Assembly: GCF_049801075.1 (NCBI RefSeq)
Contig: NZ_JBNAGG010000002.1
Location: 561,494-625,493, forward strand
DNA from: Maritalea sp049801075
Lineage (GTDB): Bacteria; Pseudomonadota; Alphaproteobacteria; Rhizobiales; Devosiaceae
Direction: 5' to 3'
DNA length: 64,000 nt
A model generated the notes under the pieces. It had not been told where the DNA came from and did not search any database. It saw only the letters and a program-made list of their open reading frames with translations. Below are positions 16,600 through 26,934 of the stretch, one piece after another. A program made the translations under genes and the position numbers. Within the stretch, counting starts at the first letter, position 1, and each line of letters begins with the position of its first letter.

Positions 16600-17061
16600 T
16601 TAAGCGGGCAATTTGCCGTTGATCACATAATCAAGGATTTGCACCGCTTGATCCGGTGTTTCAATTACAGCAAGGGCCGATGCATCAACTTCTTTGAGCG
16701 CGTGTTGATGATCAGCGCCATGCATCACGATCAATGGCAAGCCAAGTGCCGCAGCGAATCCGGCGTCGAAGGCGGCATTCCACTGCTTATATTTTTCGCC
16801 AAAGCGCACAATAACGATATCCGCTTCGCCCAGCAAAGTGCGGGTGCGGATGGCATTCAGCTTTGCGCCCTTATGGTCGTGCCAAAATTTGTTTGGCTCT
16901 TCGCCCATAATGGCGACGCCGCAATCGTCTGACGCACCATGATCGGTGACCGGTGCAGAAAATTCAACGGGAAGTTCTGCTGCCTCGCAGCCCTTCTCAA
17001 TCGCTTCGCGCCAATCGGTGTGGATTTCGCCCGAAAGATAGACGTTCCAAATGCGGGTCAT
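16600..17061 (-). CDS. ytoQ: YtoQ family protein
   Basis: A 153-residue protein that matches the YtoQ family: MTRIWNVYLSGEIHTDWREAI at the start, DHGASDDCG near residue 40, and LGEADIVIVRFGEKYKQWNAAFDAG near 76. The fold resembles nucleoside 2-deoxyribosyltransferases, but its activity has not been established to my knowledge. The ATG shares one base with the grxD stop (TAATG), so the two genes are tightly coupled. Confidence 0.88.
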   Translation of the reverse strand: MTRIWNVYLSGEIHTDWREAIEKGCEAAELPVEFSAPVTDHGASDDCGVAIMGEEPNKFWHDHKGAKLNAIRTRTLLGEADIVIVRFGEKYKQWNAAFDAGFAAALGLPLIVMHGADHQHALKEVDASALAVIETPDQAVQILDYVINGKLPA

Positions 17062-17396
17062 TAGCTGGCCTGTTTGGCTTGGATGCCTTTATCGACAAAA
17101 AGCTGTTGTAATTCGCCTTCTTGCGCCATTTCACGGATAATGTCGCAGCCGCCAACAAATTCGCCCTTCACATAGAGCTGTGGAATAGTTGGCCAGTTTG
17201 AATATTGCTTGATGCCTTCGCGCAATTCGTCGCTTTCAAGCACGTTGGCGCTGGCATATTCGACTTCCAAATAATTCAAGATTTGCGCCACTTGGCCGGA
17301 AAAACCACATTGCGGGAAATCTGGAGTGCCCTTCATGAACAGGAACACGTCATTGTTTTTTACTTGTTCGTCGATAAATGCGTTGATGTCGCTCAT
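17061..17396 (-). CDS. grxD: Monothiol glutaredoxin (Grx4/GrxD)
   Basis: A 111-residue CGFS-type glutaredoxin. The active site PQCGFSG has its cysteine at residue 30. KGTPDFP, WPTIPQLYVKGEFVGGCDI (glutathione/cis-Pro region) and EGELQQL follow the family. Such proteins carry glutathione-ligated [2Fe-2S] clusters and act with BolA proteins in iron-sulfur delivery and iron sensing. A bolA gene lies three genes upstream in the same minus-strand cluster, the conserved alphaproteobacterial arrangement, although two extra genes separate them here. Confidence 0.96.
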   Translation of the reverse strand: MSDINAFIDEQVKNNDVFLFMKGTPDFPQCGFSGQVAQILNYLEVEYASANVLESDELREGIKQYSNWPTIPQLYVKGEFVGGCDIIREMAQEGELQQLFVDKGIQAKQAS

Positions 17397-17489
17397 AATG
17401 CTTTCCTTTATATTCGGGGTTAAGGCCCGACAAGGTGAACCTGCTGCCTAAATAGGACAGTCGTGATTAAATGTCGAGGATCAGTCTCA

Positions 17490-18350
17490 TCATTTTTGTC
17501 GCATGGCGCGCATACGCTCCAAAAAGGCTTTCACCGCATAAGTAGGATAGCCGAGAAGATCGCCCATTTCGATCTCTTCAACTAAACTATATCGACCCTC
17601 GATCATGTGTTTGCGCAAAAGCTCGAGCAGGCGGTCTTTGTCGGCCTCAAATTGCGGCAAATAATAAATGACCGGGGCAACTGGATTGATGTCCAGCTCG
17701 CCGCCATCTTTCAGCAATTGCTCCAGATAGTCCGCGCGTTCCTGCCACACATAGCGTTTAATCTGTTTGCTTAAGACATAGGGAAGAAATGTATTTTCCG
17801 GGTCTTTTTCACCGAAATAAGAAATTTTTTTGGAACCAGCCAGCATCAATTCAAGCTCACGCCCTTCATGCGGCGGGCGGTCAATCGGCGCCTCCATATC
17901 AAAAACAGAGATAAACTCGCCCCCACGGGTGATTTCTTCTCGCTCTTGCAGGGTAAAGAACCCTTGTTTTTCGTAAAACCCAACGGCGGCATGGCTTGAC
18001 GTAAGGATGATTTTTTCAGGCCGCCCTTTTAGCATTTCATCGATGGCTTTGTGGTAAAGCGCGGTCGCCACGCCCTTGCGCTGGTGTTCGGGCGTAACAA
18101 AAAGGGCTGTGATTTCATAGCCGCGATAGCCACAAAAACCTATGGGTTTGTCGTTCTCATCTATGGCGACATGGAAAATTTCGCCATCTTCAGCTGAGTG
18201 CTTATAGCCTTCTGGAATGAGGCCAGTCGCCCAGCTTTCACGGGCTGTTTGATCATAATATTCATCAGAGACAGCGAGAATCGCTGCCCGATGAATGTCG
18301 GGCAGGTGGGACCAGTGACTGTCGGCAATCGGGACAATTCTTACCGTCAT
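17490..18350 (-). CDS. GNAT N-acetyltransferase with C-terminal extension
   Basis: A 286-residue protein. Its N-terminal 155 residues are a GNAT domain (ITALFVTPEHQRKGVATALYHKA is the acetyl-CoA motif, GFYEKQGFFTLQEREE the end). The remaining 130 residues form a charged, helix-rich extension that I do not recognise, with YVWQERADYLEQLLKDGG and a Met/Arg tail. ATG 18350 overlaps the HAD stop codon as ATGA. Family and acceptor are unknown. Confidence 0.78.
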   Translation of the reverse strand: MTVRIVPIADSHWSHLPDIHRAAILAVSDEYYDQTARESWATGLIPEGYKHSAEDGEIFHVAIDENDKPIGFCGYRGYEITALFVTPEHQRKGVATALYHKAIDEMLKGRPEKIILTSSHAAVGFYEKQGFFTLQEREEITRGGEFISVFDMEAPIDRPPHEGRELELMLAGSKKISYFGEKDPENTFLPYVLSKQIKRYVWQERADYLEQLLKDGGELDINPVAPVIYYLPQFEADKDRLLELLRKHMIEGRYSLVEEIEMGDLLGYPTYAVKAFLERMRAMRQK

Positions 18351-18976
18351 CGCTCCAAATGTTTTTTCACCCAAGGGTGCTCAAAAAAATCTTTCTCAGT
18401 AACAAACAGGTTCGATTCCCAACCTTGCTGATTGCCAGCATCTACGTTTTTTTGCCCATCGTCAAAGAATATTGGTTTTTCGCTTTGTAGGCCAAGCAGT
18501 TGATCTACCTTTTGGAAAAAGGCTGGGTCAGGTTTCGCAACGCCCAAACGGGCGGCGTAGAACATATCATCGAAGATGTGGCTCAGCTTTAGATCGTGCC
18601 ACAGATAGAAGGCGCGAAGGTGCTCCTGATTGGTGACGAGGTAGATTTTAACGTCTGCTTTTTGCTTGAGCTTTTTGATGCCGTCGAGTAGTTGGCGGTT
18701 TACGGGTGTATCGTTTTTGAACCAATATTCCAGCAAGTCGAGGCTGTTGATGTGGCCTGCATTGATGTTCGGCAGGAATGCGTCCATCGCGGTGACGATG
18801 GACGTTTTGCCCGTGACGATCTCAGCGTAATTTAGCCGGAAAAATTCATTGAATGAATCACGGCTGATACCGAAATCCATTTCAATGTGCTGGCTCCACA
18901 CTCGTTGGCGTGCGGGATCTTGGTGAAAAAGGGAGTGGATGACAACCCCATCCACATCAAAGAGAATGGACCGCAC
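18347..18976 (-). CDS. HAD-superfamily hydrolase
   Basis: A 209-residue haloacid-dehalogenase-type phosphatase with motif I FDVDGVVIHS (residues 5-14), a helical cap, motif II YLVTNQEH (near 114), the lysine of motif III in LGVAKPDPAFF (near 143) and motif IV FFDDGQKNVDA (near 170). It may act on a small sugar or nucleotide phosphate. It lies 5 bp after bolA and is translationally coupled to the following GNAT gene. Confidence 0.87.
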   Translation of the reverse strand: MRSILFDVDGVVIHSLFHQDPARQRVWSQHIEMDFGISRDSFNEFFRLNYAEIVTGKTSIVTAMDAFLPNINAGHINSLDLLEYWFKNDTPVNRQLLDGIKKLKQKADVKIYLVTNQEHLRAFYLWHDLKLSHIFDDMFYAARLGVAKPDPAFFQKVDQLLGLQSEKPIFFDDGQKNVDAGNQQGWESNLFVTEKDFFEHPWVKKHLER

Positions 18977-18981
18977 CGGAA

Positions 18982-19212
18982 TTATTCCGGTGCGTTTGTT
19001 TTCAAGGCAAGGGCGTGAAGTTCGCCGCTATCGAGCACTTGTTTCAGCGCTGCATTGACCATTTGGTGCTGTTGCACGCGGGATTTGCCGCGGAAGGCTT
19101 CTGCCACAACAACAGCGGTATAGTGATGGCCGTCATCTGTATCCGCATTCACTTCTGCGCCAGGAATGGCTTCAGTGATCAAACGTTCGATTTCAGCGGT
19201 ACCAATAGACAT
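18982..19212 (-). CDS. bolA: BolA family protein
   Basis: A 76-residue BolA/IbaG-type protein: IERLITEAIPGAEVNADTDD then HYTAVVVAEAFRGKSRVQQHQMVNAAL, with the conserved His residues expected to share Fe-S cluster ligation with CGFS glutaredoxins. ATG 19212 is preferred to the in-frame TTG at 19221, since GGAG lies upstream at usable distance. It follows purL by 24 bp in the pur cluster. Confidence 0.93.
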   Translation of the reverse strand: MSIGTAEIERLITEAIPGAEVNADTDDGHHYTAVVVAEAFRGKSRVQQHQMVNAALKQVLDSGELHALALKTNAPE

Positions 19213-19236
19213 AAACAACAATCTCCAATTAGGCGG

Positions 19237-21444
<2,208 letters not shown>

Positions 21445-22134
21445 TTACGCCACCGCTGCCACTAGGCTGTCAAAGATGTAGCGGCCTTCAATGCCGCCAT
21501 GGGCTGCTTCGATAAGGTTTTCCGGGTGAGGCATCATGCCCAGCACATTGCCTTGCTTGTTGGTGATGCCGGCGATGTTTTCAATGGAGCCGTTCGGGTT
21601 GGCTTCGATGGTGACATTGCCGTTTTCATCGCAATAGCGGAACGCGATTTGGCCGTTATCTTCAAGCGCTTTCAACCCATCCTGATCAATGAAGTAATTG
21701 CCATCATGGTGAGCGATGGGGCATGGGAATGCCTCGTGGCCCTTATAGGCGGTGGTGAAAGGCGAAGTGGTGTTTTCTGCTTTTAAATGAATCACTTTGC
21801 ACAAAAACTTCAAATCCCGATTCCGCATCAATGCGCCGGGCAGGAGACCCGTTTCGGTGAGGATTTGGAAGCCGTTGCACACGCCCAAAGTCAATCCGCC
21901 ACGATCAGCATGTTCCTTCACCCGCTTAAGCATCGGCGAACGGGCGGCGATGGCGCCAGCGCGCAGATAGTCGCCATATGAGAAACCGCCGGGGACCACA
22001 ACCAAATCAACGTCTGGCAAGTCGCTATCGCCGTGCCAAGCTAGATGTGGTTTTTCTCCCGTCACTTTTTCAAGTGCGGCGATCATGTCTCTATCGCGGT
22101 TGAGGCCGGGGAAGACAATCACTGCAGACTTCAT
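21445..22134 (-). CDS. purQ: Phosphoribosylformylglycinamidine synthase subunit PurQ
   Basis: A 229-residue class I glutamine amidotransferase that supplies ammonia to PurL. The nucleophile is C86 in LGVCNGFQIL; the other triad members sit in MMPHPENLIEAAHGG near residue 205. VVVPGGFSYGDYLRAGAIAA is the PurQ-specific region. AAAGGAATCACGCTC precedes the ATG. The gene starts the purQ-purL-bolA run and is separated from purS by an acyltransferase and a small gene. Confidence 0.97.
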   Translation of the reverse strand: MKSAVIVFPGLNRDRDMIAALEKVTGEKPHLAWHGDSDLPDVDLVVVPGGFSYGDYLRAGAIAARSPMLKRVKEHADRGGLTLGVCNGFQILTETGLLPGALMRNRDLKFLCKVIHLKAENTTSPFTTAYKGHEAFPCPIAHHDGNYFIDQDGLKALEDNGQIAFRYCDENGNVTIEANPNGSIENIAGITNKQGNVLGMMPHPENLIEAAHGGIEGRYIFDSLVAAVA

Positions 22135-22248
22135 GAGCGTGATTCCTTTTCGGTGTGCAAAGGCACAATTTGCATCTGCGTTATGGGCGCTTAAAAGATG
22201 CGGTTGGGTTTGGCTCTTAATGGTTCAAAAAGCCCCCAAAAAGCAAGA

Positions 22249-22276
22249 GGCGCGAGAGGTCTCGCGCCGCTTTTTT
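22249..22276 (-). terminator. Hairpin between the acyltransferase gene and purQ
   Basis: GGCGCGAG (22249-22256) pairs with CTCGCGCC (22261-22268), a perfect 8-bp stem with a four-base loop. T runs lie on both sides: TTTTTT on the plus strand and a TCTTGCTTTTT on the minus strand. It follows the acyltransferase stop by 28 bp in the direction of transcription. Confidence 0.7.
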
Positions 22277-22303
22277 CAAAGAATTCTCGGTTTTTTGCAA
22301 AAA

Positions 22304-23383
22304 CTATTCAGCTGGAGCGCTGTTTTTGACTTCTTGGTCAGGTTTTTCCCGGCTTGCCTGAAGTTTCGCCCACTCAGGCCGCTCATACAAAAACTTGCCA
22401 AATCCGATTTTCTGTACAATCTCATAGGCAATCAATGACGCTGTTGCCGCCACGATGATGACCAATACGCTCATCACGCCGACATCGGAAATGATGCCCA
22501 GTTTAAACAGGATGGTGCGGAAGATTGCCATGGGGATCACGAAAGCCACATAGACGGCAAGTGAACGCTCGCCAATCCATGCCAAAGGCTTTGCCATGTT
22601 GAACTTTGCCAATAGGGCAGAGAACACACAGATCGCAGTGGTGCCAGCAAAAGCCAGCACAAGGTGAATGCCCGGTAGAGCAGCATATCCTGCGGTAACG
22701 TGGTCTGGTTGCATATCGACACTTGGCCAAAATACGAGGCCAAAGTTTATGCCAGCCCATGCGACCAGAGCGAGCATGGCAAGCAGCGCGTTGTCTTGCG
22801 CCCAGCGCGTCAGCTTGAATATTTGGGGTGCCAAAGCATAACCTGCATAGAAGAATACATAATATTCAGCAAAATAGGCGATGATTGTGCTCTGATTGCC
22901 TGTAGGCAGCATTTGCAACACGGCGGTGACTGCGAGCACCAACCAATGTGGCACGTGGTTATTGTAAAGCCATTTTGTGACGGCAGAGAAAAACGCCAGC
23001 ATGTAAATGAACCACAAGATCGAATAAGGCTCGAAAATGGCGAAGAAGATACCAGATACAAAGCCCGCAATGTCGCCCGAGGCGACGACGTTCTTGAAAA
23101 AGAGCTGGATGATTGCCCAAAGCGCGTAGAAATAGAGATAATGGACCACACGCCGATCAGCATATCGGCCCCAGTCGCGACCAATTACGTAGGATAAGAA
23201 TAGGCCTGATATCAAAAAGAACTCTGGCATCCGAAATGGCGCGGAGTAGGTGACGGCATAATGCATAAAGCCGATATCGCCAGCGTCTTGCCCCACACCT
23301 AATGTTGAATGCATCATCACCACCAAAAGGATCGAAATTCCTTTCGCGGCATCTACCCAGTCTAAACGTTTTGCGCTTGCCAT
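22304..23383 (-). CDS. Acyltransferase 3 family membrane protein
   Basis: A 359-residue polytopic protein (about ten hydrophobic segments) of the acyltransferase 3/OafB-YeiB-like superfamily. The hallmark N-terminus RLDWVDAAKGISILLVVMMH contains the catalytic His; PFRMPEFFLISGLFLS is the conserved second motif. Members acylate lipopolysaccharide, exopolysaccharide or glucans. ATG 23383 is chosen over the GTG at 23392 for its AAGGGTGG site. It interrupts the usual purS-purQ adjacency and has its own terminator, so it is probably a separate transcription unit. Confidence 0.87.
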   Translation of the reverse strand: MASAKRLDWVDAAKGISILLVVMMHSTLGVGQDAGDIGFMHYAVTYSAPFRMPEFFLISGLFLSYVIGRDWGRYADRRVVHYLYFYALWAIIQLFFKNVVASGDIAGFVSGIFFAIFEPYSILWFIYMLAFFSAVTKWLYNNHVPHWLVLAVTAVLQMLPTGNQSTIIAYFAEYYVFFYAGYALAPQIFKLTRWAQDNALLAMLALVAWAGINFGLVFWPSVDMQPDHVTAGYAALPGIHLVLAFAGTTAICVFSALLAKFNMAKPLAWIGERSLAVYVAFVIPMAIFRTILFKLGIISDVGVMSVLVIIVAATASLIAYEIVQKIGFGKFLYERPEWAKLQASREKPDQEVKNSAPAE

Positions 23384-23528
23384 TATGTCCACCCTTGCAA
23401 GTATAGTTGTTCTGTTTATACAGCGGATAGGTAAACAAAAAAATGGTTACATTCTTTTGATCGGTAACTAATCAATGTTGAGGTTAATTGTTCTGCTTAA
23501 AAACTAAAACTTTACATATTTTATTAAC

Positions 23529-23554
23529 AAAAAAGGGAGGCGTTGGAGCCTCCC
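23529..23554 (-). terminator. Intrinsic terminator after the 28-residue ORF
   Basis: On the minus strand GGGAGGC and GCCTCCC form a 7-bp stem with a six-base loop followed by TTTTTT(G)TT. It lies 38 bp past the stop of the small ORF at 23592-23678 and before the acyltransferase start, so it terminates a short transcript. Confidence 0.85.
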
Positions 23555-23591
23555 TAAATACAATATTTAAAACTGAAATGTGGCAATTTGC

Positions 23592-23678
23592 TTATGTGAT
23601 TGGAACGGTTCCGTAAGCGCCAGCCATAATCGCCAAGGCAAGAAAAAATGCTGCTGTAAGCGAAAGTCGTTTAATCAT
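23592..23678 (-). CDS. Putative 28-residue membrane or secreted peptide
   Basis: A short frame from ATG 23678 to TAA 23592. It begins MIKRLSLTAAFFLALAIM and ends AGAYGTVPIT. The N-terminal two basic residues and central hydrophobic stretch look like a single membrane helix or a signal sequence with almost no mature part. Independent support is the intrinsic terminator 38 bp downstream and a separate intergenic position. A Shine-Dalgarno sequence is weak. No family is recognised. It could be non-coding leader or RNA instead. Confidence 0.45.
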   Translation of the reverse strand: MIKRLSLTAAFFLALAIMAGAYGTVPIT

Positions 23679-23767
23679 AAAGAGTTACCCATTCGGCGAA
23701 AAGTATCTATTCACCGTCCCTATCATATGGTTGTGACATTTTTATTTGTATAGCCAACGCGCCAGAT

Positions 23768-23791
23768 GCCACATTGTTCCCACAATGTGGC
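23768..23791. repeat. Perfect 10-bp inverted repeat between purS and the small ORF
   Basis: GCCACATTGT (23768-23777) and ACAATGTGGC (23782-23791) are exact inverse complements around TCCC. No U tract follows on either strand, so it is either an RNA-stabilising 3' hairpin for the purC-purS transcript or a protein-binding palindrome upstream of the small ORF. Confidence 0.6.
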
Positions 23792-23818
23792 CGCAATTGG
23801 TGAAGAAATTATCGTTAA

Positions 23819-24061
23819 TTAGTCGACGATCTCGATGGAATAGTTCTCGATCACTGTATTGGCAAGCAGCTTCTCGCACATTTGGGCGAGTTTTTCTTTT
23901 GCTGTTTCGTGATCGGTTTCTTCGAGTTTAACATCAAAGATCTTGCCTTGGCGGACCGCGTCTACACCCTCAAAGCCCAAGCTGGACAAGGAGCCTTCAA
24001 TGGCTTGTCCTTGTGGGTCCAATACGCCATTTTTCAATGTAACAAATATGCGTGCGTGCAT
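23819..24061 (-). CDS. purS: Phosphoribosylformylglycinamidine synthase subunit PurS
   Basis: An 80-residue structural subunit that links PurQ to PurL and helps channel ammonia. The characteristic MHARIFVTLKNGVLDPQGQA start, ALS-like SLGFEGVDAVRQGKIFDVKL middle and CEKLLANTVIENYSIEI end are all present. It follows purC by 22 bp. Confidence 0.96.
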   Translation of the reverse strand: MHARIFVTLKNGVLDPQGQAIEGSLSSLGFEGVDAVRQGKIFDVKLEETDHETAKEKLAQMCEKLLANTVIENYSIEIVD

Positions 24062-24083
24062 TTATCTTCGTCTCAATCTTTGA

Positions 24084-24848
24084 TTATTGTACAAGGCGAG
24101 GGCCAGTGGCCAGCGCGTTATCAGCTTCGGACAAGATGCCCAAACGTTGGGCGACTTCGCGATAGGCGTCCACAAGGCCACCTAAATCTTGGCGGAAGCG
24201 GTCTTTATCCAGCTTGTTTTGTGTTTTGACATCCCACAAGCGGCAGCTGTCTGGCGAAATTTCATCGGCCAACACAATGCGCATGGTGTCATCTTCATAA
24301 AGACGGCCAAGTTCGATCTTGAAATCGACCAGCTGAATGCCAGCCGCCATGAACATGCCGCATAAAAAGTCATTGATGCGCACAGCCATGGACATGATGT
24401 CATCCAGCTCTTGCGGATTGGCCCAGCCAAACGCAGTGATATGCTCTTCGGCGACAATCGGGTCGTTGAGCTTATCGTCTTTATAGTAGAATTCGATGAT
24501 GGAGCGGGGCAGGCGTGTGCCACTTTCAACACCTAAACGCTTGCAAATGGAGCCAGCGGCCACATTGCGCACAACCACCTCTAGTGGAATGATCTCAACT
24601 TCGCGGATCAATTGTTCGCGCATATTGAGGCGTTTGATAAAATGGGTTGGAATGCCCAGATCATTCACATGGGTGAAGATAAATTCGGAAATGCGGTTGT
24701 TCAACACGCCTTTGCCGTCAATCACTTCATGCTTTTCGCCGTTACCCGCGGTGGCATCATCTTTAAAATGTTGCACCAAGGTTCCCGGTTCTGGACCTTC
24801 ATAGAGAACTTTCGCTTTGCCTTCATAGAGGCGGCGCCGACGGCTCAT
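24084..24848 (-). CDS. purC: Phosphoribosylaminoimidazole-succinocarboxamide synthase
   Basis: A 254-residue SAICAR synthetase that joins CAIR and aspartate with ATP. RRLYEGKAKVLYEGPEPGT starts the protein, KDDATAGNGEKHEVIDGKG and EVVVRNVAAGSICKRLGV are the substrate and nucleotide segments, and LVDFKIELGR with ILADEISPDSCRLWD complete the site. ATG 24848 gives the length usual for alphaproteobacterial PurC; an in-frame ATG at 24893 with its own GGGA would add 15 non-family residues. Confidence 0.96.
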   Translation of the reverse strand: MSRRRRLYEGKAKVLYEGPEPGTLVQHFKDDATAGNGEKHEVIDGKGVLNNRISEFIFTHVNDLGIPTHFIKRLNMREQLIREVEIIPLEVVVRNVAAGSICKRLGVESGTRLPRSIIEFYYKDDKLNDPIVAEEHITAFGWANPQELDDIMSMAVRINDFLCGMFMAAGIQLVDFKIELGRLYEDDTMRIVLADEISPDSCRLWDVKTQNKLDKDRFRQDLGGLVDAYREVAQRLGILSEADNALATGPRLVQ

Positions 24849-25100
24849 GTTCAATACCCGCGATTCCTGAAATGTAATGTATGGTCGCTTCATGTCCCTT
24901 TTTGGGGGTAAAAAGCAAGTCTTTAATCAATTATTACCGCATTCTTTGTGGGTTTTGAGGATGAATGTCAAATTTGAGCGGCCAATTGCCGCGAATTTGC
25001 AAATTGCGCCGCAGAATCGTTGATTTTCCTCCCTTTTCGCTTTATCTCGTAGCTGGAGTTTGTTTGAAGGGTGTTCCCTTTTTATTTCACGGAGACCAAA

Positions 25101-25427
25101 ATGGCCGGATTTGACGATCGCGAAAAGGCAGAAGAAGCCAAATATGCCCATGACGAAGCGCTGAAGTTTAAAATTGAAGCGCGGCGCAACAAATTGTTGG
25201 GCCTATGGGCCGCTGGCCTTTTGGGCAAAACTGACGATGCAGACGTGAATGCTTATGTGACTGAAGTTGTTGCATCAGATTTTGAAGAAGCTGGCGATGA
25301 AGATGTTTACCGCAAAGTAAGCGGCGATTTTAAAGCGGCTGGCGTTGACGTTTCAGAAGCTGATTTGCGCGACAAAATGCGCACGCTTTATGTGAAAGCG
25401 GAGATGCAGGTTAAAGAAGCCGACTAG
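25101..25427 (+). CDS. ATP synthase inhibitor subunit zeta (DUF1476)
   Basis: A 108-residue acidic helical protein of the DUF1476 family: FDDREKAEEAKYAHDEALKF at the N-terminus and ARRNKLLGLWAAGLLG near residue 28. In Paracoccus denitrificans this protein inhibits the F1-ATPase in its hydrolytic direction through its N-terminal segment. The family is restricted to alphaproteobacteria. GGAGACCAAA precedes the ATG. The gene is divergent from purC over a 252-bp spacer and ends in its own terminator. Confidence 0.93.
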   Translation: MAGFDDREKAEEAKYAHDEALKFKIEARRNKLLGLWAAGLLGKTDDADVNAYVTEVVASDFEEAGDEDVYRKVSGDFKAAGVDVSEADLRDKMRTLYVKAEMQVKEAD

Positions 25428-25453
25428 GCTTCACTGTATCGATGAATTTTGAG

Positions 25454-25487
25454 GGCTCGAACTTAGCAGTTCGGGCCTTTTCTTTTG
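25454..25487 (+). terminator. Terminator of the zeta-subunit gene
   Basis: GGGCTCGAAC pairs with GTTCGGGCC (one G-U pair) around TTAGCA, followed by TTTTCTTTTG, 26 bp past the stop. Confidence 0.82.
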
Positions 25488-25527
25488 TGCGGGAACATGG
25501 AAATCTGCAACTCTGTTTGGAGGCATT

Positions 25528-26928
25528 ATGCAAATTTCGCTTGGCGTGTTGAAAAACTCTGATTATCGCAAGCTTTATGGGGCGCAGGTGATTGCGCTGG
25601 CGGGCACTGGCCTGACCACCATTGCGCTGGCGCTTTTGGCCTATGATTTGGCTGGAGCAGACGCAGGCCAAGTGTTGGGCACCGCGCTGACACTCAAAAT
25701 GATTGCCTATATTTTTATAGCACCAGTGATTAGTGCCATTATACCGGGGCAATTGCGCAAGCAGGTGTTGATTGGACTTGATGTGGTGCGGGCGCTTTGC
25801 GTTCTGGCGCTGCCTTTTGTGACGGAGATTTGGCAGATTTATCTGCTGATGTTTGTGCTTAATGCAGCGTCGGCGGGTTTCACGCCCACATTCCAGTCTG
25901 TCATTCCGCAATTATTCGAGAAGGATGAGGATTATACCAAAGCGCTCAGCCTGTCGCGCATGGCCTATGATTTGGAAAATTTGTTGAGCCCGACCATTGC
26001 GGCGCTGTTGCTGGTGTTTGTGAGCTTTGAGAGTTTCTTTGTGGTGAACGGCATTGCGTTTTTGATTTCTGCTATGCTTGTGGCCAGGGCGACTGTGCCG
26101 CCATTGTCGTTGGACAATGTGGCCGATCCGCTGAAGCGCAAGCTGACGCAGGGTTTCCAGATTTATGCAAAAACACCCAGATTGCGCGGAGTTTTCGTGC
26201 TCTATTTTCTTGTGGCCTTCGCCGGGGCGATGGTGATCGTCAATAGCGTGGTGTTGGTGCGCGAGCAATTGGGCTTGGGCGAAAGCGAGCTGGCATTTGC
26301 CATGGCCGCATTTGGCAGTGGGTCTTTAATTGCAGCATTTCTTGTGCCGAAGTTGACGCAAAGGTGGGGCGACCGCCGGGTGATGTTTGCCGGGGCAACG
26401 ATCCTACTTGCGGGTGTATCGCTCACCGCAATTATGTTTGGCGGATTGACCTATGTGTTTTTGCTGATGATTTGGCCTTTGCTTGGCCTCGGATATAGCT
26501 TGGTGCAAACGCCTGCTGGCCGTGTATTTAAACGCTCTGCAAATGAAGAGGACTTGCCCAAGCTGCTTGCGGCGCAATTTGCATTGTCGCACGCATGTTG
26601 GTTGCTGGCCTATCCAATGGCTGGCTTTTTACCAAGCGTCTTAGGCATGGGCGCAACGCTTTATGCTTTCGCAGCGCTGAGCCTTGTGGCGTTGATCGTG
26701 GCAAAGCTGTTTTGGCCTAAGGAGAGCTATGCGCCCATGACGCATCGGCATGATGAGGTTTATCACGACCATGTGCATTTTCATGGGGACCATCACCAGC
26801 ACGAACATGAAGGTTGGGAGGGACCAGAACCGCACACCCATCCGCACAAGCATGATGAGATTGTGCACAGCCATAGCTTTAAAATCGACCGTCACCATCC
26901 CGTGTGGCCTTCACATAGTGCTGGATAG
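25528..26928 (+). CDS. MFS transporter with His-rich C-terminal tail (NreB-like)
   Basis: A 466-residue twelve-helix MFS protein. Helices run to about residue 398; the final 60 residues form a cytoplasmic tail with about twenty His among Asp and Glu (HRHDEVYHDHVHFHGDHH, then HTHPHKHDEIVHSHS). A His-rich tail on this transporter type is seen in NreB nickel exporters, and metal (Ni, Co or Zn) efflux is a plausible function. The N-terminal helices (YGAQVIALAGTGLTTIALALLA) are typical of the EntS/NreB group. It stands alone between a terminator and a convergent hydrolase. Confidence 0.82.
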   Translation: MQISLGVLKNSDYRKLYGAQVIALAGTGLTTIALALLAYDLAGADAGQVLGTALTLKMIAYIFIAPVISAIIPGQLRKQVLIGLDVVRALCVLALPFVTEIWQIYLLMFVLNAASAGFTPTFQSVIPQLFEKDEDYTKALSLSRMAYDLENLLSPTIAALLLVFVSFESFFVVNGIAFLISAMLVARATVPPLSLDNVADPLKRKLTQGFQIYAKTPRLRGVFVLYFLVAFAGAMVIVNSVVLVREQLGLGESELAFAMAAFGSGSLIAAFLVPKLTQRWGDRRVMFAGATILLAGVSLTAIMFGGLTYVFLLMIWPLLGLGYSLVQTPAGRVFKRSANEEDLPKLLAAQFALSHACWLLAYPMAGFLPSVLGMGATLYAFAALSLVALIVAKLFWPKESYAPMTHRHDEVYHDHVHFHGDHHQHEHEGWEGPEPHTHPHKHDEIVHSHSFKIDRHHPVWPSHSAG

Positions 26929-26934
26929 CAGGCT

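Noticed and set aside
24994..25005. AATTTGCAAATT palindrome between purC and the zeta gene
   Set aside because: It is short, AT-rich and common by chance; no regulator link was found.
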